From Chthoniobacter sp. (GTDB taxonomy: Bacteria > Verrucomicrobiota > Verrucomicrobiia > Chthoniobacterales > Chthoniobacteraceae): a DNA stretch of 64,000 nucleotides. Below the pieces are notes generated by a model. That model searched no databases. It was not told where the DNA came from and saw nothing but the letters and a program-made list of their open reading frames with translations. Positions 8,404 to 16,624 of the stretch are shown in pieces; the stretch's first letter is position 1, and the number at the start of each line of letters is the position of its first letter. The translations under genes and the position numbers were made by a program. The DNA is taken from the NCBI GenBank assembly GCA_021414005.1, contig JAIOPH010000030.1:62001-126000 (forward strand), given 5' to 3'.

Positions 8404-8620
8404 AGATCAGTTCCTGTGGGTCCACGACACGGACGGCCAGCCCTGTAACAGATTGATGCGTTGAAGCCTGCGGAGCGTTGCACATTGACGAGGTGGCGGA
8501 AGTTTCAACTCACGAGGTAATCGTGTCACGCCACGGTGCAGCCGACGACGTGCCGCTCGTCGTCGGCGTATATGGCAGTCACGACGCCTTGCGCAAGATA
8601 GGCACCGGCGAGTTGATCCG
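8378..8620 (-). pseudogene. PIN-domain toxin remnant
   Basis: Minus-strand frames give AIYADDERHVVGCTVA, stop, HDYLVS, stop, NFRHLVNVQRSAGFNAS, then by frame change INLLQGWPSV and RVVDPQELIYGN. Put together this matches the C-terminal half of a PIN-domain family in which DYLVSWNFKHLVNV..R..FNAVNLLQGY precedes a PxEL(I) ending. The stop after HDYLVS fits a Trp codon changed to TGA. Two frameshifts follow. The upstream end is cut at about 8620, where L,D-transpeptidase sequence begins, so the catalytic N-terminal Asp region is gone. The neighbouring small ORF at 8230-8403 is probably the antitoxin. Confidence 0.7.
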
Positions 8621-9073
8621 CGGCTGCGGTTTTTCCCAACGCCCACCCACCTCGATCGGCGTCCCCGGTCGGACCCAATTGAAGAACCACTTTGCCGGAT
8701 TCTCCCCATCCAGCGGCATGCGGATGCAGCCGTGCGAGGCGGGCCAGGCGGGGACTTGGGTGAAGCCGTGGATGAAGACGTGCCCGTTCACCTGCACGCT
8801 GAAGGGCATGGGTGCGTTGTGGTAGCGCTTCGAGTAGTGCATGCGGTGCTTTTCTCCGGCAGTGAAGTGGCCGTTCGGCGTGGATCTGTCCCATTTGCCG
8901 GTGCTGATCCGGCTTTGAAAAACGAGCCGGTCATCCTCGTAGGCGCGGAGCACCTGCAGGGTCTTGTCGATCTCGACACGCTGCACTGGGCCGGATGCCT
9001 CTTCCGCCACCGCCAGCGCCCCGCCGGCGAGCATCAGGACGACCATGACTCGGAGCAATCGCGGGAGCTTCAT
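8579..9073 (-). CDS. L,D-transpeptidase (YkuD domain)
   Basis: A 164-residue exported L,D-transpeptidase, forming 3-3 peptidoglycan cross-links or attaching proteins to the wall. It has a signal peptide (MKLPRLLRVMVVLMLAGG onward) and the signature HGFTQVPAWPASHGCIRMP with catalytic Cys and His. I start at the ATG at 9073 because it opens directly on the signal peptide; an upstream in-frame ATG at 9154 would overlap the stress-protein gene. The last 13 or so residues (INSPVPILRKAS) differ from the EKPKPPG ending of the partial copy at 1186-1457 and are read from DNA of the PIN remnant, so the 3' end has been rearranged. Confidence 0.9.
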   Translation of the reverse strand: MKLPRLLRVMVVLMLAGGALAVAEEASGPVQRVEIDKTLQVLRAYEDDRLVFQSRISTGKWDRSTPNGHFTAGEKHRMHYSKRYHNAPMPFSVQVNGHVFIHGFTQVPAWPASHGCIRMPLDGENPAKWFFNWVRPGTPIEVGGRWEKPQPRINSPVPILRKAS

Positions 9074-9108
9074 CGTTGTCGTGCGCCGCAGGTGCGTGCG
9101 CGGATCTT

Positions 9109-9750
9109 TCAACTGGCCCGCCGCAGCGTCAGCACCGGACAAGGTGCGTGGCAAACGACACGCTGGGCGGTGCTCCCCATCAAGGCTCGGGACAACCCCG
9201 TGCGACCGTGCGTGGCGATGATGATGAGGTCCGCCTTTAACTCCTGAGCAGCAGTGACAATCTCATGGTAGGGCGCTCCGTCGCGAAGTTGCACCGAGAC
9301 TTTGGTCGAAGCGAAACACTCCTGATGGACGAGCTTCTCGAGTTCCGTGCGGGTTTGGTCGCGAAAATCCGGCGGCGGAAACGGAATGGCGAACGGTTCC
9401 GTGCCGAGGATGCCGAAGCTGTTGTTGGGTTCGATGACATGGAGCAGGAAGACCTCGGAGCCGAAGCGCTTGGCCCAATCGCCTGCAAAGCGCAGGGCGT
9501 TTCGGGAGGGCTCGGAAAAATCCACGGGGACCAGAATGCGTTTGAGCGCGGCGTGGATGATCGGGTCTTCGGCATTTCCGGATTCCTGCTCGCGTGTTTG
9601 GCCTTTCCCTGCCGGGCGCGCGGTATGCGCCGCGACCTGGCTGCCCGCGAGTCCGCCAGCCACTGCGCCAGCGGGTCCGGCGATGGCGGCTCCGATGGCC
9701 GCACCGATGGCCGTTTCTGCGATTTTGCGTTTGGTCTTGGTAGTTTTCAT
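9109..9750 (-). CDS. Universal stress protein with Gly/Ala-rich N-terminal extension
   Basis: A UspA-fold protein from about residue 68 (LKRILVPVDFSEPSRNALRF) to the ATP-binding signature ATHGRTGLSRALMGST and the ending CPVLTLRR. It is 213 residues against about 140-150 for a single Usp domain. The extra N-terminus has a Gly/Ala-rich hydrophobic stretch (AAIGAAIAGPAGAVAGGLAG) like glycine-zipper membrane segments, which may tether it to a membrane. The L,D-transpeptidase gene follows 35 bases downstream on the same strand. The gap 9751-9926 has no recognisable gene. Confidence 0.9.
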   Translation of the reverse strand: MKTTKTKRKIAETAIGAAIGAAIAGPAGAVAGGLAGSQVAAHTARPAGKGQTREQESGNAEDPIIHAALKRILVPVDFSEPSRNALRFAGDWAKRFGSEVFLLHVIEPNNSFGILGTEPFAIPFPPPDFRDQTRTELEKLVHQECFASTKVSVQLRDGAPYHEIVTAAQELKADLIIIATHGRTGLSRALMGSTAQRVVCHAPCPVLTLRRAS

Positions 9751-9926
9751 AAAGCGATGCGTGGCGGGCTGGCGGGACGACTCCTCTCGTGGATTGGTCG
9801 CCGCTCGCCGACCTGGTTCGGCGTAAACCTAGCGGAACCGGGTGCGGCCGATACCCGCCGATTGCCTTTCACTGGCCAAACCTTGCGCGCTCCCTTGAAG
9901 GCGCCGGAATCGGTTTGCGGCTACGC

Positions 9927-11537
9927 TCAACCGCCGGGAGACCTGCCGTTGGCCAGAGCCTTGAGAGTCGCAATCACTGCCGCCTCGCAGGTCCGGCCGG
10001 TTCTCACGGCGACGAGACGCTGCGCCGGAAGTTCGTGTGGCGGCTCGTAGGCGCGGTCGAGTACGGAGAAGTCCTCAAGTCGGGCGTCGGAGATTTCACC
10101 CACGCGAAGGGCCCGGGCCGCGAGACGTTTTCTGAGCAACTCCGTGGTGGCCTGCACCTCGACGAAGCGGCAGGCGACGCCCGCCTGATCGAGCGCGCGG
10201 AGGAATTGTCGGCGGCGGCGACGGCTGGAGAACGTGGCATCGAGAATGACGCCGCGGTGCTGCCGCAGTTGCCCGAGGGCGTGGTGCGCGAGCGCGGCGT
10301 AGGTCCGGTCGGTCATCCTTTTCGCATAAAGTCTGCGCCGCTCGGCCGTGGTGCCGCGCACGTGCAGCGGGACACCCGCGAGTTCCTTGCGGATGCGATC
10401 CGCGGAATAAACTTCCCAGCCCAACTCACCGCCGAGCGAGCGAGCCAGGGTGCTTTTTCCCGCTCCGACACGCCCCATGACGACCAGCGCCTCCGGCTCC
10501 GAACCGCACACCGCGTACTGCAGCGCGAGCCGGAAATACCGGCTGGCGCGAGCGCGGCACTCATCGCGCTCGGACTCGGGGACACCAGCGGCCATTTGTT
10601 GGAAGCTCTCGACTTTTCCGCGCACGTACGCGCGGTAGCACTTGTAGAAGTCCAGCAGCGCGAGCAGTCCCGGATCGTGGAGAGTGCGGGCGAGGCGCTG
10701 CGCGAAATGGCGCGCGAATTCCGGGTGGCCGTTGAAGTCGAAGTCCATCGCCAGGAACGCGGCGTCGCTGGCCACATCAATGTAACGAAAGCGGTCGTTG
10801 AATTCGATGCAGTCGTAAATCGTGAGGCCTTTCCGACCGAGATGAATGTGATCGAGGTGCAGGTCGCCGTGGCAATCGCGGATGCGCCGCTCTCGAATGC
10901 GCGCAGCGAAAAGGGCGGCATGTCGGCGGTAAACCGCCGCAGTCCAATCGCGGATCGCGGCAAACGCCGGACGTGAAATGGTCACGCCCACGAAGTCTTC
11001 AGTTTGCCGGAAGTTCTCGTCGGTGCTGATTCGCAGGTTCGCAATGCTGCCCCACTGTTCGATCTCCGGGGTTGGCTCCTGCGCCTGGTAAAATGGCACC
11101 AGCGTCTCGACGATCGCGTCCACTTCGCGCGGCGAAACGCGACCCTCGGCGAGCAGCCGCGGCAAAAAGCCGCGCTCCGGCAGGCAGCGCATCTCAATGG
11201 CGTATTCGACGATTTTGCCGTCGCCTCCAAAACTCAGGCGGCCCCTGTTCATCGAGATGGGCACGACTCCGAGATGGTTTCCGGGACAGAGCCGCCGGTT
11301 CAGCGCCACCTCGCGCTCGCAGAAGTAGCGCCGATTTTCCAAGGTTGAGAAATCGAGGAACCCAAAGTTCACAGGCTTCTTCACCTTGTAAGCCCGCCGC
11401 CCGACGAGCGTCAGCCAGGCGGAGTGGGTCTGGAGCACCCGGACGCGCTTCGATTGGCCGGCGTAAGAGCGTGGGTCGCTGAGGAATGCTTGCAACCGCT
11501 CCGGCGAAACGCGGGGAATTTCATCTGCATTGCTCAT
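9927..11537 (-). CDS. Aminoglycoside phosphotransferase-like / AAA ATP-binding fusion
   Basis: About 536 residues in two halves. The first is a phosphotransferase (APH/choline-kinase fold) with RDCHGDLHLDHIHL as catalytic loop and IYDCIEFNDRFRYIDVASD as the metal-binding region. The second is a zeta-toxin/AAA_33-type kinase with Walker A VVMGRVGAGKSTLARSL. This fusion is a known bacterial family of unknown physiological substrate. I start at ATG 11537 (MSNADEIPRVSPERL); a longer frame to 11612 would overlap the upstream small gene. It often sits with universal stress proteins, as here. Confidence 0.87.
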   Translation of the reverse strand: MSNADEIPRVSPERLQAFLSDPRSYAGQSKRVRVLQTHSAWLTLVGRRAYKVKKPVNFGFLDFSTLENRRYFCEREVALNRRLCPGNHLGVVPISMNRGRLSFGGDGKIVEYAIEMRCLPERGFLPRLLAEGRVSPREVDAIVETLVPFYQAQEPTPEIEQWGSIANLRISTDENFRQTEDFVGVTISRPAFAAIRDWTAAVYRRHAALFAARIRERRIRDCHGDLHLDHIHLGRKGLTIYDCIEFNDRFRYIDVASDAAFLAMDFDFNGHPEFARHFAQRLARTLHDPGLLALLDFYKCYRAYVRGKVESFQQMAAGVPESERDECRARASRYFRLALQYAVCGSEPEALVVMGRVGAGKSTLARSLGGELGWEVYSADRIRKELAGVPLHVRGTTAERRRLYAKRMTDRTYAALAHHALGQLRQHRGVILDATFSSRRRRRQFLRALDQAGVACRFVEVQATTELLRKRLAARALRVGEISDARLEDFSVLDRAYEPPHELPAQRLVAVRTGRTCEAAVIATLKALANGRSPGG

Positions 11538-11574
11538 TGCCACATTCTTTTCGCCGGACAGCCAGCGGTGCGGC

Positions 11575-11874
11575 TCAGGTCCGCAGTGCCGTGGTGGCTG
11601 GAATCGCGGCACGCACCTTTTTCACCCAACTCTGGAAAACGTCCTTCACGAATTCGTCCGCCTCGCCGCGGGACAAGTGCTCGCTGACCTTTTCCCCCGG
11701 TGGCAGCCACGGCTGCGGCAGATGCTCGCCGTCGGCGGTGGCCGGGGCGCGGCGAGAAAATGCGCCCAGCGTGACGGTGACACTTTCCGCCGAGGGATCG
11801 TAGTTCGCGTCGGCTGTGGCGCAGACTTGGATGCTGCCGTCCTGAATGGTGCCGAGGATTTCTTCGATGGACAT
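11575..11874 (-). CDS. Conserved-looking small protein of unknown function (99 aa)
   Basis: Starts MSIEEILGTIQDGSIQVCAT and ends AAIPATTALRT. It is acidic in the middle and has an amphipathic C-terminal helix (ADEFVKDVFQSWVKKVRAAI). No domain is recognised. It ends 37 bases before the chosen start of the phosphotransferase/ATPase gene on the same strand, which suggests co-transcription. The G+C pattern at codon third positions resembles its neighbours, supporting a real gene. The gap from 11875 to 12121 holds no gene I can support. Confidence 0.55.
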   Translation of the reverse strand: MSIEEILGTIQDGSIQVCATADANYDPSAESVTVTLGAFSRRAPATADGEHLPQPWLPPGEKVSEHLSRGEADEFVKDVFQSWVKKVRAAIPATTALRT

Positions 11875-12121
11875 GGATGGCCTACGACATTGCGGGGCGG
11901 GGAAGGCCCGCGTGTCGGTTCTTTTTCCGGCTGACGTTTATTGATGGACCTCGTTGCAGGCGCAGCCGCTTTAGCCAGCGAGCGAGATGGGTGGTGTTCC
12001 CATTTCAATTTACGAAGACACACCAAAGGTCGCTTCCCGCTGCTTGTCGAATCCTGCCCGCTGGTTGCGTTCTTCCGCAGGTTTTTCAGCAATCGTTTCT
12101 CCGCGGAGGAGCCGTGCCGGC

Positions 12122-12955
12122 TTATCCGAGCCGCCACGCCGCGCGACGCAGAAACTGCCGCGCTTTCCGGGCGGCTTCGAGAATTTGCGCGGGTTCTCCG
12201 TGGCCGGCGATTTCCATCATGATAGAGCCACGAAAGCCGCTGTTGCGCAGCAGTCGGAGGAAGCGCGGCCAGTCGATCTCGCCCTGACCGGGCGGAAGGT
12301 GGTCGTCGCCGTGGCCGCGGTTGTCGCTCGCGTGGATCATGCGGAGATGGCGGGAGAGCTTGTGCGTGGCGGTGTCGAGTTCCCCGGCGAGATGGGCGTG
12401 GCCGGTGTCGAGGCACACGCCCACGTCGGTCACGGTCATCGCCCCGAGGATCCAGAGCATGTCGGCGGTGTTGCCAAAGATCAGGTGCGGCAGCTTGTTT
12501 TCCAGCACGCAGGTCAGGCCGAGTTGCTGGCAGCGCTTCGCGATTTCGTCGAGGGAGCGGGCGACGTTTTCAAGGCGGTGCTGACGATCGCTGCCGCTCG
12601 GATGCGGCTGATGCTCCGGGCCGGGATGGATGACGAAGTGCCGGCTGCGGAGCACCGCGGCGGCTTCGGCGGCGACGAGCACTTCGTGGACAGAGGTGGC
12701 GCGCTGCTCCGCATCGAGGGCGGTGATGTCGATGTGATCGGCAAAGGGCGCGTGGAACGAGTAGGCACCGATGCCCAGGGCCTCGAGCCGTTCGGCGACG
12801 CGGCGGAGACTCGCGGAGTCGTGGTAATCGAGATGCGCGGGCGACGAGCATATTTCGATGAGGCTGAAGCCGCCCGCGAGGATCAGATCGAGACAGTCAA
12901 AGATGCTCTTCTGGTAGAAACAGCCGGTTGAAAGGCCGACAGGCCAATCGCTCAT
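12122..12955 (-). CDS. Sugar phosphate isomerase/epimerase-like TIM-barrel protein
   Basis: A 277-residue xylose-isomerase-like TIM barrel (AP endonuclease 2 superfamily). Metal-ligand positions are visible: HAPF, HPGPEH, VLENK, CLDTGHAHLAG, MIHASDNRG.GDDH and SIMMEIAGHG. The family includes sugar epimerases, myo-inosose dehydratases and endonuclease IV; I cannot choose between them. Its ATG lies 59 bases inside the 3' end of the primase-like gene on the same strand, an unusually long overlap that suggests coupled expression. With a primase-like neighbour, an endonuclease IV-type DNA repair role is conceivable, but the sequence itself looks more like the sugar branch. Confidence 0.82.
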   Translation of the reverse strand: MSDWPVGLSTGCFYQKSIFDCLDLILAGGFSLIEICSSPAHLDYHDSASLRRVAERLEALGIGAYSFHAPFADHIDITALDAEQRATSVHEVLVAAEAAAVLRSRHFVIHPGPEHQPHPSGSDRQHRLENVARSLDEIAKRCQQLGLTCVLENKLPHLIFGNTADMLWILGAMTVTDVGVCLDTGHAHLAGELDTATHKLSRHLRMIHASDNRGHGDDHLPPGQGEIDWPRFLRLLRNSGFRGSIMMEIAGHGEPAQILEAARKARQFLRRAAWRLG

Positions 12956-14363
12956 ATTTCCTCCGATCTAAAAGGGACATGCGAAAGGTCAGCAGGTTTT
13001 CGGTGCAATTTTCGATGGGGCAGAGGCCTTCCTGACGCGCGGACTGGCAGTTGAAATCGGTGAGGTCGTCCCCATTGGCGATAAAGAGCCCGGCGAAGAC
13101 GCGCGCGTAAAAATCGGCGCGTGTGGCGGGATCGTAGCCGCGCCACTGGTCGCCCCAGCCGTGGTCGCGCTCGTATTTCGAGCGAATCAGTCCGGCGATG
13201 TGGCGCGGATGCCAGCCGAGCGCGAGCATCACACGCACGAGCTTTTGCGCGCAGGCGGGGCGGAGCAGCAGGTCGTTGGGGCGTTCGAGAATGACCCGCG
13301 CGCAGGGCGGAAGCGCATCGAGCGGGGTCAGGTCGTAGGTCTCCGGCCAGAGCCCGGGGGCATCGTGCTCCTGAGAGTAAAACTCCGCGTGAAACCGCGC
13401 GAGCCGCGAGGTGCGGTAGGTCCGGATGAGCCGCTTCATCGCCCGCGAGGCGTCGGGGATGGCGGTCCAGGAAGTCTCAGCGAGCCGCGCCGCGGCGGCG
13501 GGATTCTGGCGCGTGGCGAGCGCCTCGGGCACGGACAGATCGCCGAGCGGAATGATCACGAGCGGAGGCAGCCGGCCCGCGAGATCATCGCCGATGTTAA
13601 AGCGCTGCTGGGCCGGTTTGAGGTAAACGCTGAAAGGTGCGCGCATCACGCGGGAGCAGAGCGGATCGGCGTACTCGGTGATGTCCACCGAGATCATTTC
13701 GCGGCCATGCGGGCCGCCGTCGGTCTCGATCGCGCCGAGTTCCACCGGCACTTCGCAGTGTGGGGCCGCGCGCGCTTTGATCTCCTGCGCGACAAACTCC
13801 ATGACCAACCCCAGGCCGGCGAAGGCCCGGCCCAATTCCGGCGTGACGTGCTCGCCTGTTGGCGCGCGTTCGGTCGAGTAAAGGCGCTTGAGCGAGGGCG
13901 AGACGTGGCCGAGTTCGGCGAGTTCGGTGCATGCTCCCGAGGTGCGTCCGATCCGCCAGACGAGGTGATACCCGCGGCCGGTCATCATTTTAAGCGGACG
14001 AATTCCGCACCCGGCGAGCAGCTCTTCGGCGGCGGCCACAACGGGTTCCTGGAGCGCGAAGATGCGCGCGGCATTGAGGAAGGGATACGCGGGATCGTCG
14101 AAGTTCACGTATTCGAGATCGAGATGGCAGACGAGCGATTCGCGATCCCACAGCGAACGGTTCAACTCGGCGCCGCGATCCAGCCAGCTCGTCAGCTCCT
14201 GGACTGGCAGCGCCTCGCGATGACGCGAACCATTTTCCGTCCCGGCGGCGAGAAAGACGGCTGGGCGCTCATCGTGCGCGGCCTCGCCGAAAAACTCGAG
14301 GATGCGCGCCCGGACATGTTCGTTGCCGCAGTAGTCGCGGCGCTCCTCCAGCGTGAAACTCAT
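12897..14363 (-). CDS. Archaeo-eukaryotic primase (AEP/PriS)-like protein
   Basis: A 488-residue protein that I assign to the archaeo-eukaryotic primase superfamily from three motifs in the right order. Motif I is HLDLEYVN (D82, E84). Motif II is TGRGYHLVW (H133). Motif III is the Asp in ISVDITEYADP (D227) followed by RVMRAPFSVYLK, which mirrors the R.P.SLH.K segment of small primase subunits. The C-terminal part has an HxxGWGDQWRGYDPATRA-type region and a Cys cluster (C439, C448, C453, perhaps C475) that could bind zinc or iron-sulfur. No ligase, Ku or helicase gene is adjacent, so an NHEJ role is not indicated. Family naming is inference from motifs only. Confidence 0.68.
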   Translation of the reverse strand: MSFTLEERRDYCGNEHVRARILEFFGEAAHDERPAVFLAAGTENGSRHREALPVQELTSWLDRGAELNRSLWDRESLVCHLDLEYVNFDDPAYPFLNAARIFALQEPVVAAAEELLAGCGIRPLKMMTGRGYHLVWRIGRTSGACTELAELGHVSPSLKRLYSTERAPTGEHVTPELGRAFAGLGLVMEFVAQEIKARAAPHCEVPVELGAIETDGGPHGREMISVDITEYADPLCSRVMRAPFSVYLKPAQQRFNIGDDLAGRLPPLVIIPLGDLSVPEALATRQNPAAAARLAETSWTAIPDASRAMKRLIRTYRTSRLARFHAEFYSQEHDAPGLWPETYDLTPLDALPPCARVILERPNDLLLRPACAQKLVRVMLALGWHPRHIAGLIRSKYERDHGWGDQWRGYDPATRADFYARVFAGLFIANGDDLTDFNCQSARQEGLCPIENCTENLLTFRMSLLDRRKYERLACRPFNRLFLPEEHL

Positions 14364-14454
14364 GGTGGATGTGACCCGTGCTTTGCGGTCCTGAAAGTCG
14401 TGCCACGCATGATGGACGCGGGGTGGGCGGGTTGGCCGCCCACCCCGGTTTCCC

Positions 14455-14934
14455 TCACGCCACCTTTACCTCAATGGCCTTGGGCTTGGCCTCCGCAGTC
14501 TTGGGCAGACGCACCGTCAGCACGCCGTCCTTGTAGTCGGCTGTGACCTTGTTGCCATCGGCGCCGTCAGGCAGGGTAAAGGCCCGCTCGAACGAGCCGT
14601 AACTGCGCTCGATGCGGTGATACTTCTTCGTCTTCTCCTCTTTCTCCGCCTTGCGCTCACCGGTGATGCGCAGCACGCCGTTCTCGACGGTCACTTTCAC
14701 ATCCTCCTTCTTCATCTCGGGCAGCTCGGCCTTCACGAGGAATTCCTTGTCGTCCTCGGTGATGTCGGCCAGCGGTGCCCACAGCGCTTCGGTGATCTTT
14801 TCCTCACCGCCGTTGCCGGCAATCGCCGGCACGCGAGTGAAGAAACTCTCGAGTCCGCGCTCGAAGTCCGCGAGTTCCTTGAAGGGATTCCAGCGGGTCG
14901 CTGGCATTGGGTTCCATTTGGTTAGCAGGCTCAT
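14455..14934 (-). CDS. Hsp20 family small heat shock protein
   Basis: A 159-residue alpha-crystallin-type chaperone starting MSLLTKWNPMPATRWNPFKE. The core has KAELPEMKKEDVKVTVENGV, LRITGERKAEKEE, the insertion Y.RIERSYGSFERAF and the closing DGVLTVRLPK. It is cytoplasmic and ATP-independent, holding unfolding proteins. The frame is open upstream to 15339, but homology begins exactly at the ATG at 14934, so the longer frame is rejected. It is divergent from the GspE-CbpM-like pair. Confidence 0.95.
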   Translation of the reverse strand: MSLLTKWNPMPATRWNPFKELADFERGLESFFTRVPAIAGNGGEEKITEALWAPLADITEDDKEFLVKAELPEMKKEDVKVTVENGVLRITGERKAEKEEKTKKYHRIERSYGSFERAFTLPDGADGNKVTADYKDGVLTVRLPKTAEAKPKAIEVKVA

Positions 14935-15328
14935 GATTTGGTCTTTTCTATTTCCGACGGCATTGGTGTGGCCTACCGGGAGACATCCGTCGGGCACTGG
15001 CCCCCAGCAGGAGATCAGGCGTTGGAACTTGGTCGCTCCAGTTTTCCGATCTGCCGAAAACATCGCCATGCGGTCCGGGATCGCTTCCCGGATATTGCCA
15101 TACGCACACTGTTTCTTGCGCCGGGTTTCGCCGCACGAGCGCGCTCGCCGGGTTCGGAGCGCCGCGGTGGCGGTGAAACCAGCGAGTGCAAGCGGCGGGC
15201 AGTTTTGGGCAAGCAGTGGAGAGATGAAAACGGACGTTCCATTAGCATTGGAACCAAGTCGCCAACCGGCTTCCCGGACGAGACGCTCCGGGCCGGCCAC
15301 GACTGCACGAACACGAATTTTTCGAGCG
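14935..15328. other. Intergenic region between hsp20 and the GspE-like ATPase
   Basis: A stretch of 394 bases between two divergent genes, presumably carrying both promoters. Open frames cross it on both strands but none shows homology or a plausible start signal of its own. I see no convincing palindrome such as a CIRCE element and no clear sigma-32-like promoter. Confidence 0.5.
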
Positions 15329-16624
15329 ATGAAGATCAAGAATAACGACGTCTTTCATGCGCCGCACTTGGCCCGTGCGTTTATCGCGGCGCTCGGCGAG
15401 AAGGCGGAACGGGACGAGGAAATCACGGAGCCCTGGGCCAGGGCGCTGCTCACCGACGCGGTGCAGGCGCGCGCCTCCGACCTCCACCTCGACCCGCAGG
15501 CTGGTGCCATCAATGTGCGCTTTCGCATCGATGGCGCGGTCCATGAAGTCGCGTCGCTGCCGCCGGAACGCGGGTTGCGGCTCCTCCGCTATTTCAAGGT
15601 CAACGCCAATCTCGATCCGGCGCCCTCGCTGCTCCCGGAAGATTCGCACTTCGAGTTTGAACTGGATGGGAAGGCGCTGGACATCCGGCTGGCGTGCGCG
15701 CCCTGCCTGTTCGGCGACAAACTTGCGCTGCGGCTCTTGCGGCGCTCGTCCGTGAAACACCGGCTCCCCGACCTCGGTCTGCGCAATGAGGACCACGCCC
15801 GCATCGAAGCCTGGCTCGGCGATATTAGCGGCATGTTCCTCGTGGCGGGTCCGGTCGGCAGCGGCAAGACCACGACGCTCTACGCGTTGCTCGCGGAACT
15901 GCATCTGACCGAGCGGCACATCGTGACCATCGAAGACCCGGTCGAATACCAGCTCGAACACCTCAATCAGATGGAGGTGAACGTGAAGCGCGGGCTCACC
16001 TTCGAACGCGGGCTGCGCTCCATCCTGCGGGTCGACCCCGACTACATCCTGCTCGGCGAGATCCGCGACAAGGAATCCGCCCTCACCGCGATGGAAGCCG
16101 CCACCACGGGCCGCGTGGTGTTTTCGACCATGCACAGCCGCAACGCGGCCGGGGCCGTCACTGCGCTGCGCAGCCTCGGCGTGCCTGATTACGAGATCGC
16201 CGCGTCGCTCGCGTTCGTCGTCGGGCAGCGTCTCGTGCGAAAACTATGCACCCACTGCCGCAGGCTCGATCCGCCTTCGACTGCGGAGCGCAAGTGGCTC
16301 GAATCGCTCGGTGAAAAAGTTCCCGACAAGGCCTGGCACCCGGCGGGCTGCGAGCATTGCGGGCAGACCGGCTACTATGACCGCACCGGGGTGTTTGAAG
16401 TGCTCCCGGTGGAGGAGCGGGTTTATGATTCAATCCTTGCCGGTGAAGACGAGCACACCTTGCGGGATCATTTGCGCGCAGACGGATTCCGCACGCTGCT
16501 GCGCGATGGCCTGGACAAGGCGGCGGAAGGGATCACGGACCTTTCGGAACTGACGCGCATTGGAGTGCAGAGCTACCTCGATCGCGCTCCGCGGATTCAT
16601 GACAAAGCCACAACCAAAAAATGA
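15329..16624 (+). CDS. Short GspE/PilB/PilT-type secretion ATPase
   Basis: A 431-residue type II secretion/type IV pilus ATPase. It has the N2 region (RASDLHLDPQAG...VRFRIDG), Walker A GPVGSGKTTT, Asp box TIEDPVEYQLEHLNQMEV, Walker B ILLGEIRDKESA, His box TTGRVVFSTMHSRNA and a four-Cys zinc module (CTHC, CEHC). The N-terminal MshEN-type domain of full GspE/PilB (about 560 residues) is missing. I start at ATG 15329 (MKIKNNDVF); the frame is open further upstream without homology. Its stop overlaps the start of the CbpM-like gene (ATGA). No other secretion genes are here. A fragment of a paralog lies at 1456-1907. Confidence 0.9.
   Translation: MKIKNNDVFHAPHLARAFIAALGEKAERDEEITEPWARALLTDAVQARASDLHLDPQAGAINVRFRIDGAVHEVASLPPERGLRLLRYFKVNANLDPAPSLLPEDSHFEFELDGKALDIRLACAPCLFGDKLALRLLRRSSVKHRLPDLGLRNEDHARIEAWLGDISGMFLVAGPVGSGKTTTLYALLAELHLTERHIVTIEDPVEYQLEHLNQMEVNVKRGLTFERGLRSILRVDPDYILLGEIRDKESALTAMEAATTGRVVFSTMHSRNAAGAVTALRSLGVPDYEIAASLAFVVGQRLVRKLCTHCRRLDPPSTAERKWLESLGEKVPDKAWHPAGCEHCGQTGYYDRTGVFEVLPVEERVYDSILAGEDEHTLRDHLRADGFRTLLRDGLDKAAEGITDLSELTRIGVQSYLDRAPRIHDKATTKK

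Noticed and set aside
12897..14363. LigD-type NHEJ polymerase assignment
   Set aside because: No Ku or ligase nearby and the C-terminal Cys domain is not part of LigD; only superfamily-level AEP assignment is supported.
14935..15339. N-terminal extension of Hsp20 in the open frame
   Set aside because: Homology begins at the ATG at 14934 and the extension has no Hsp20 or signal-peptide features.
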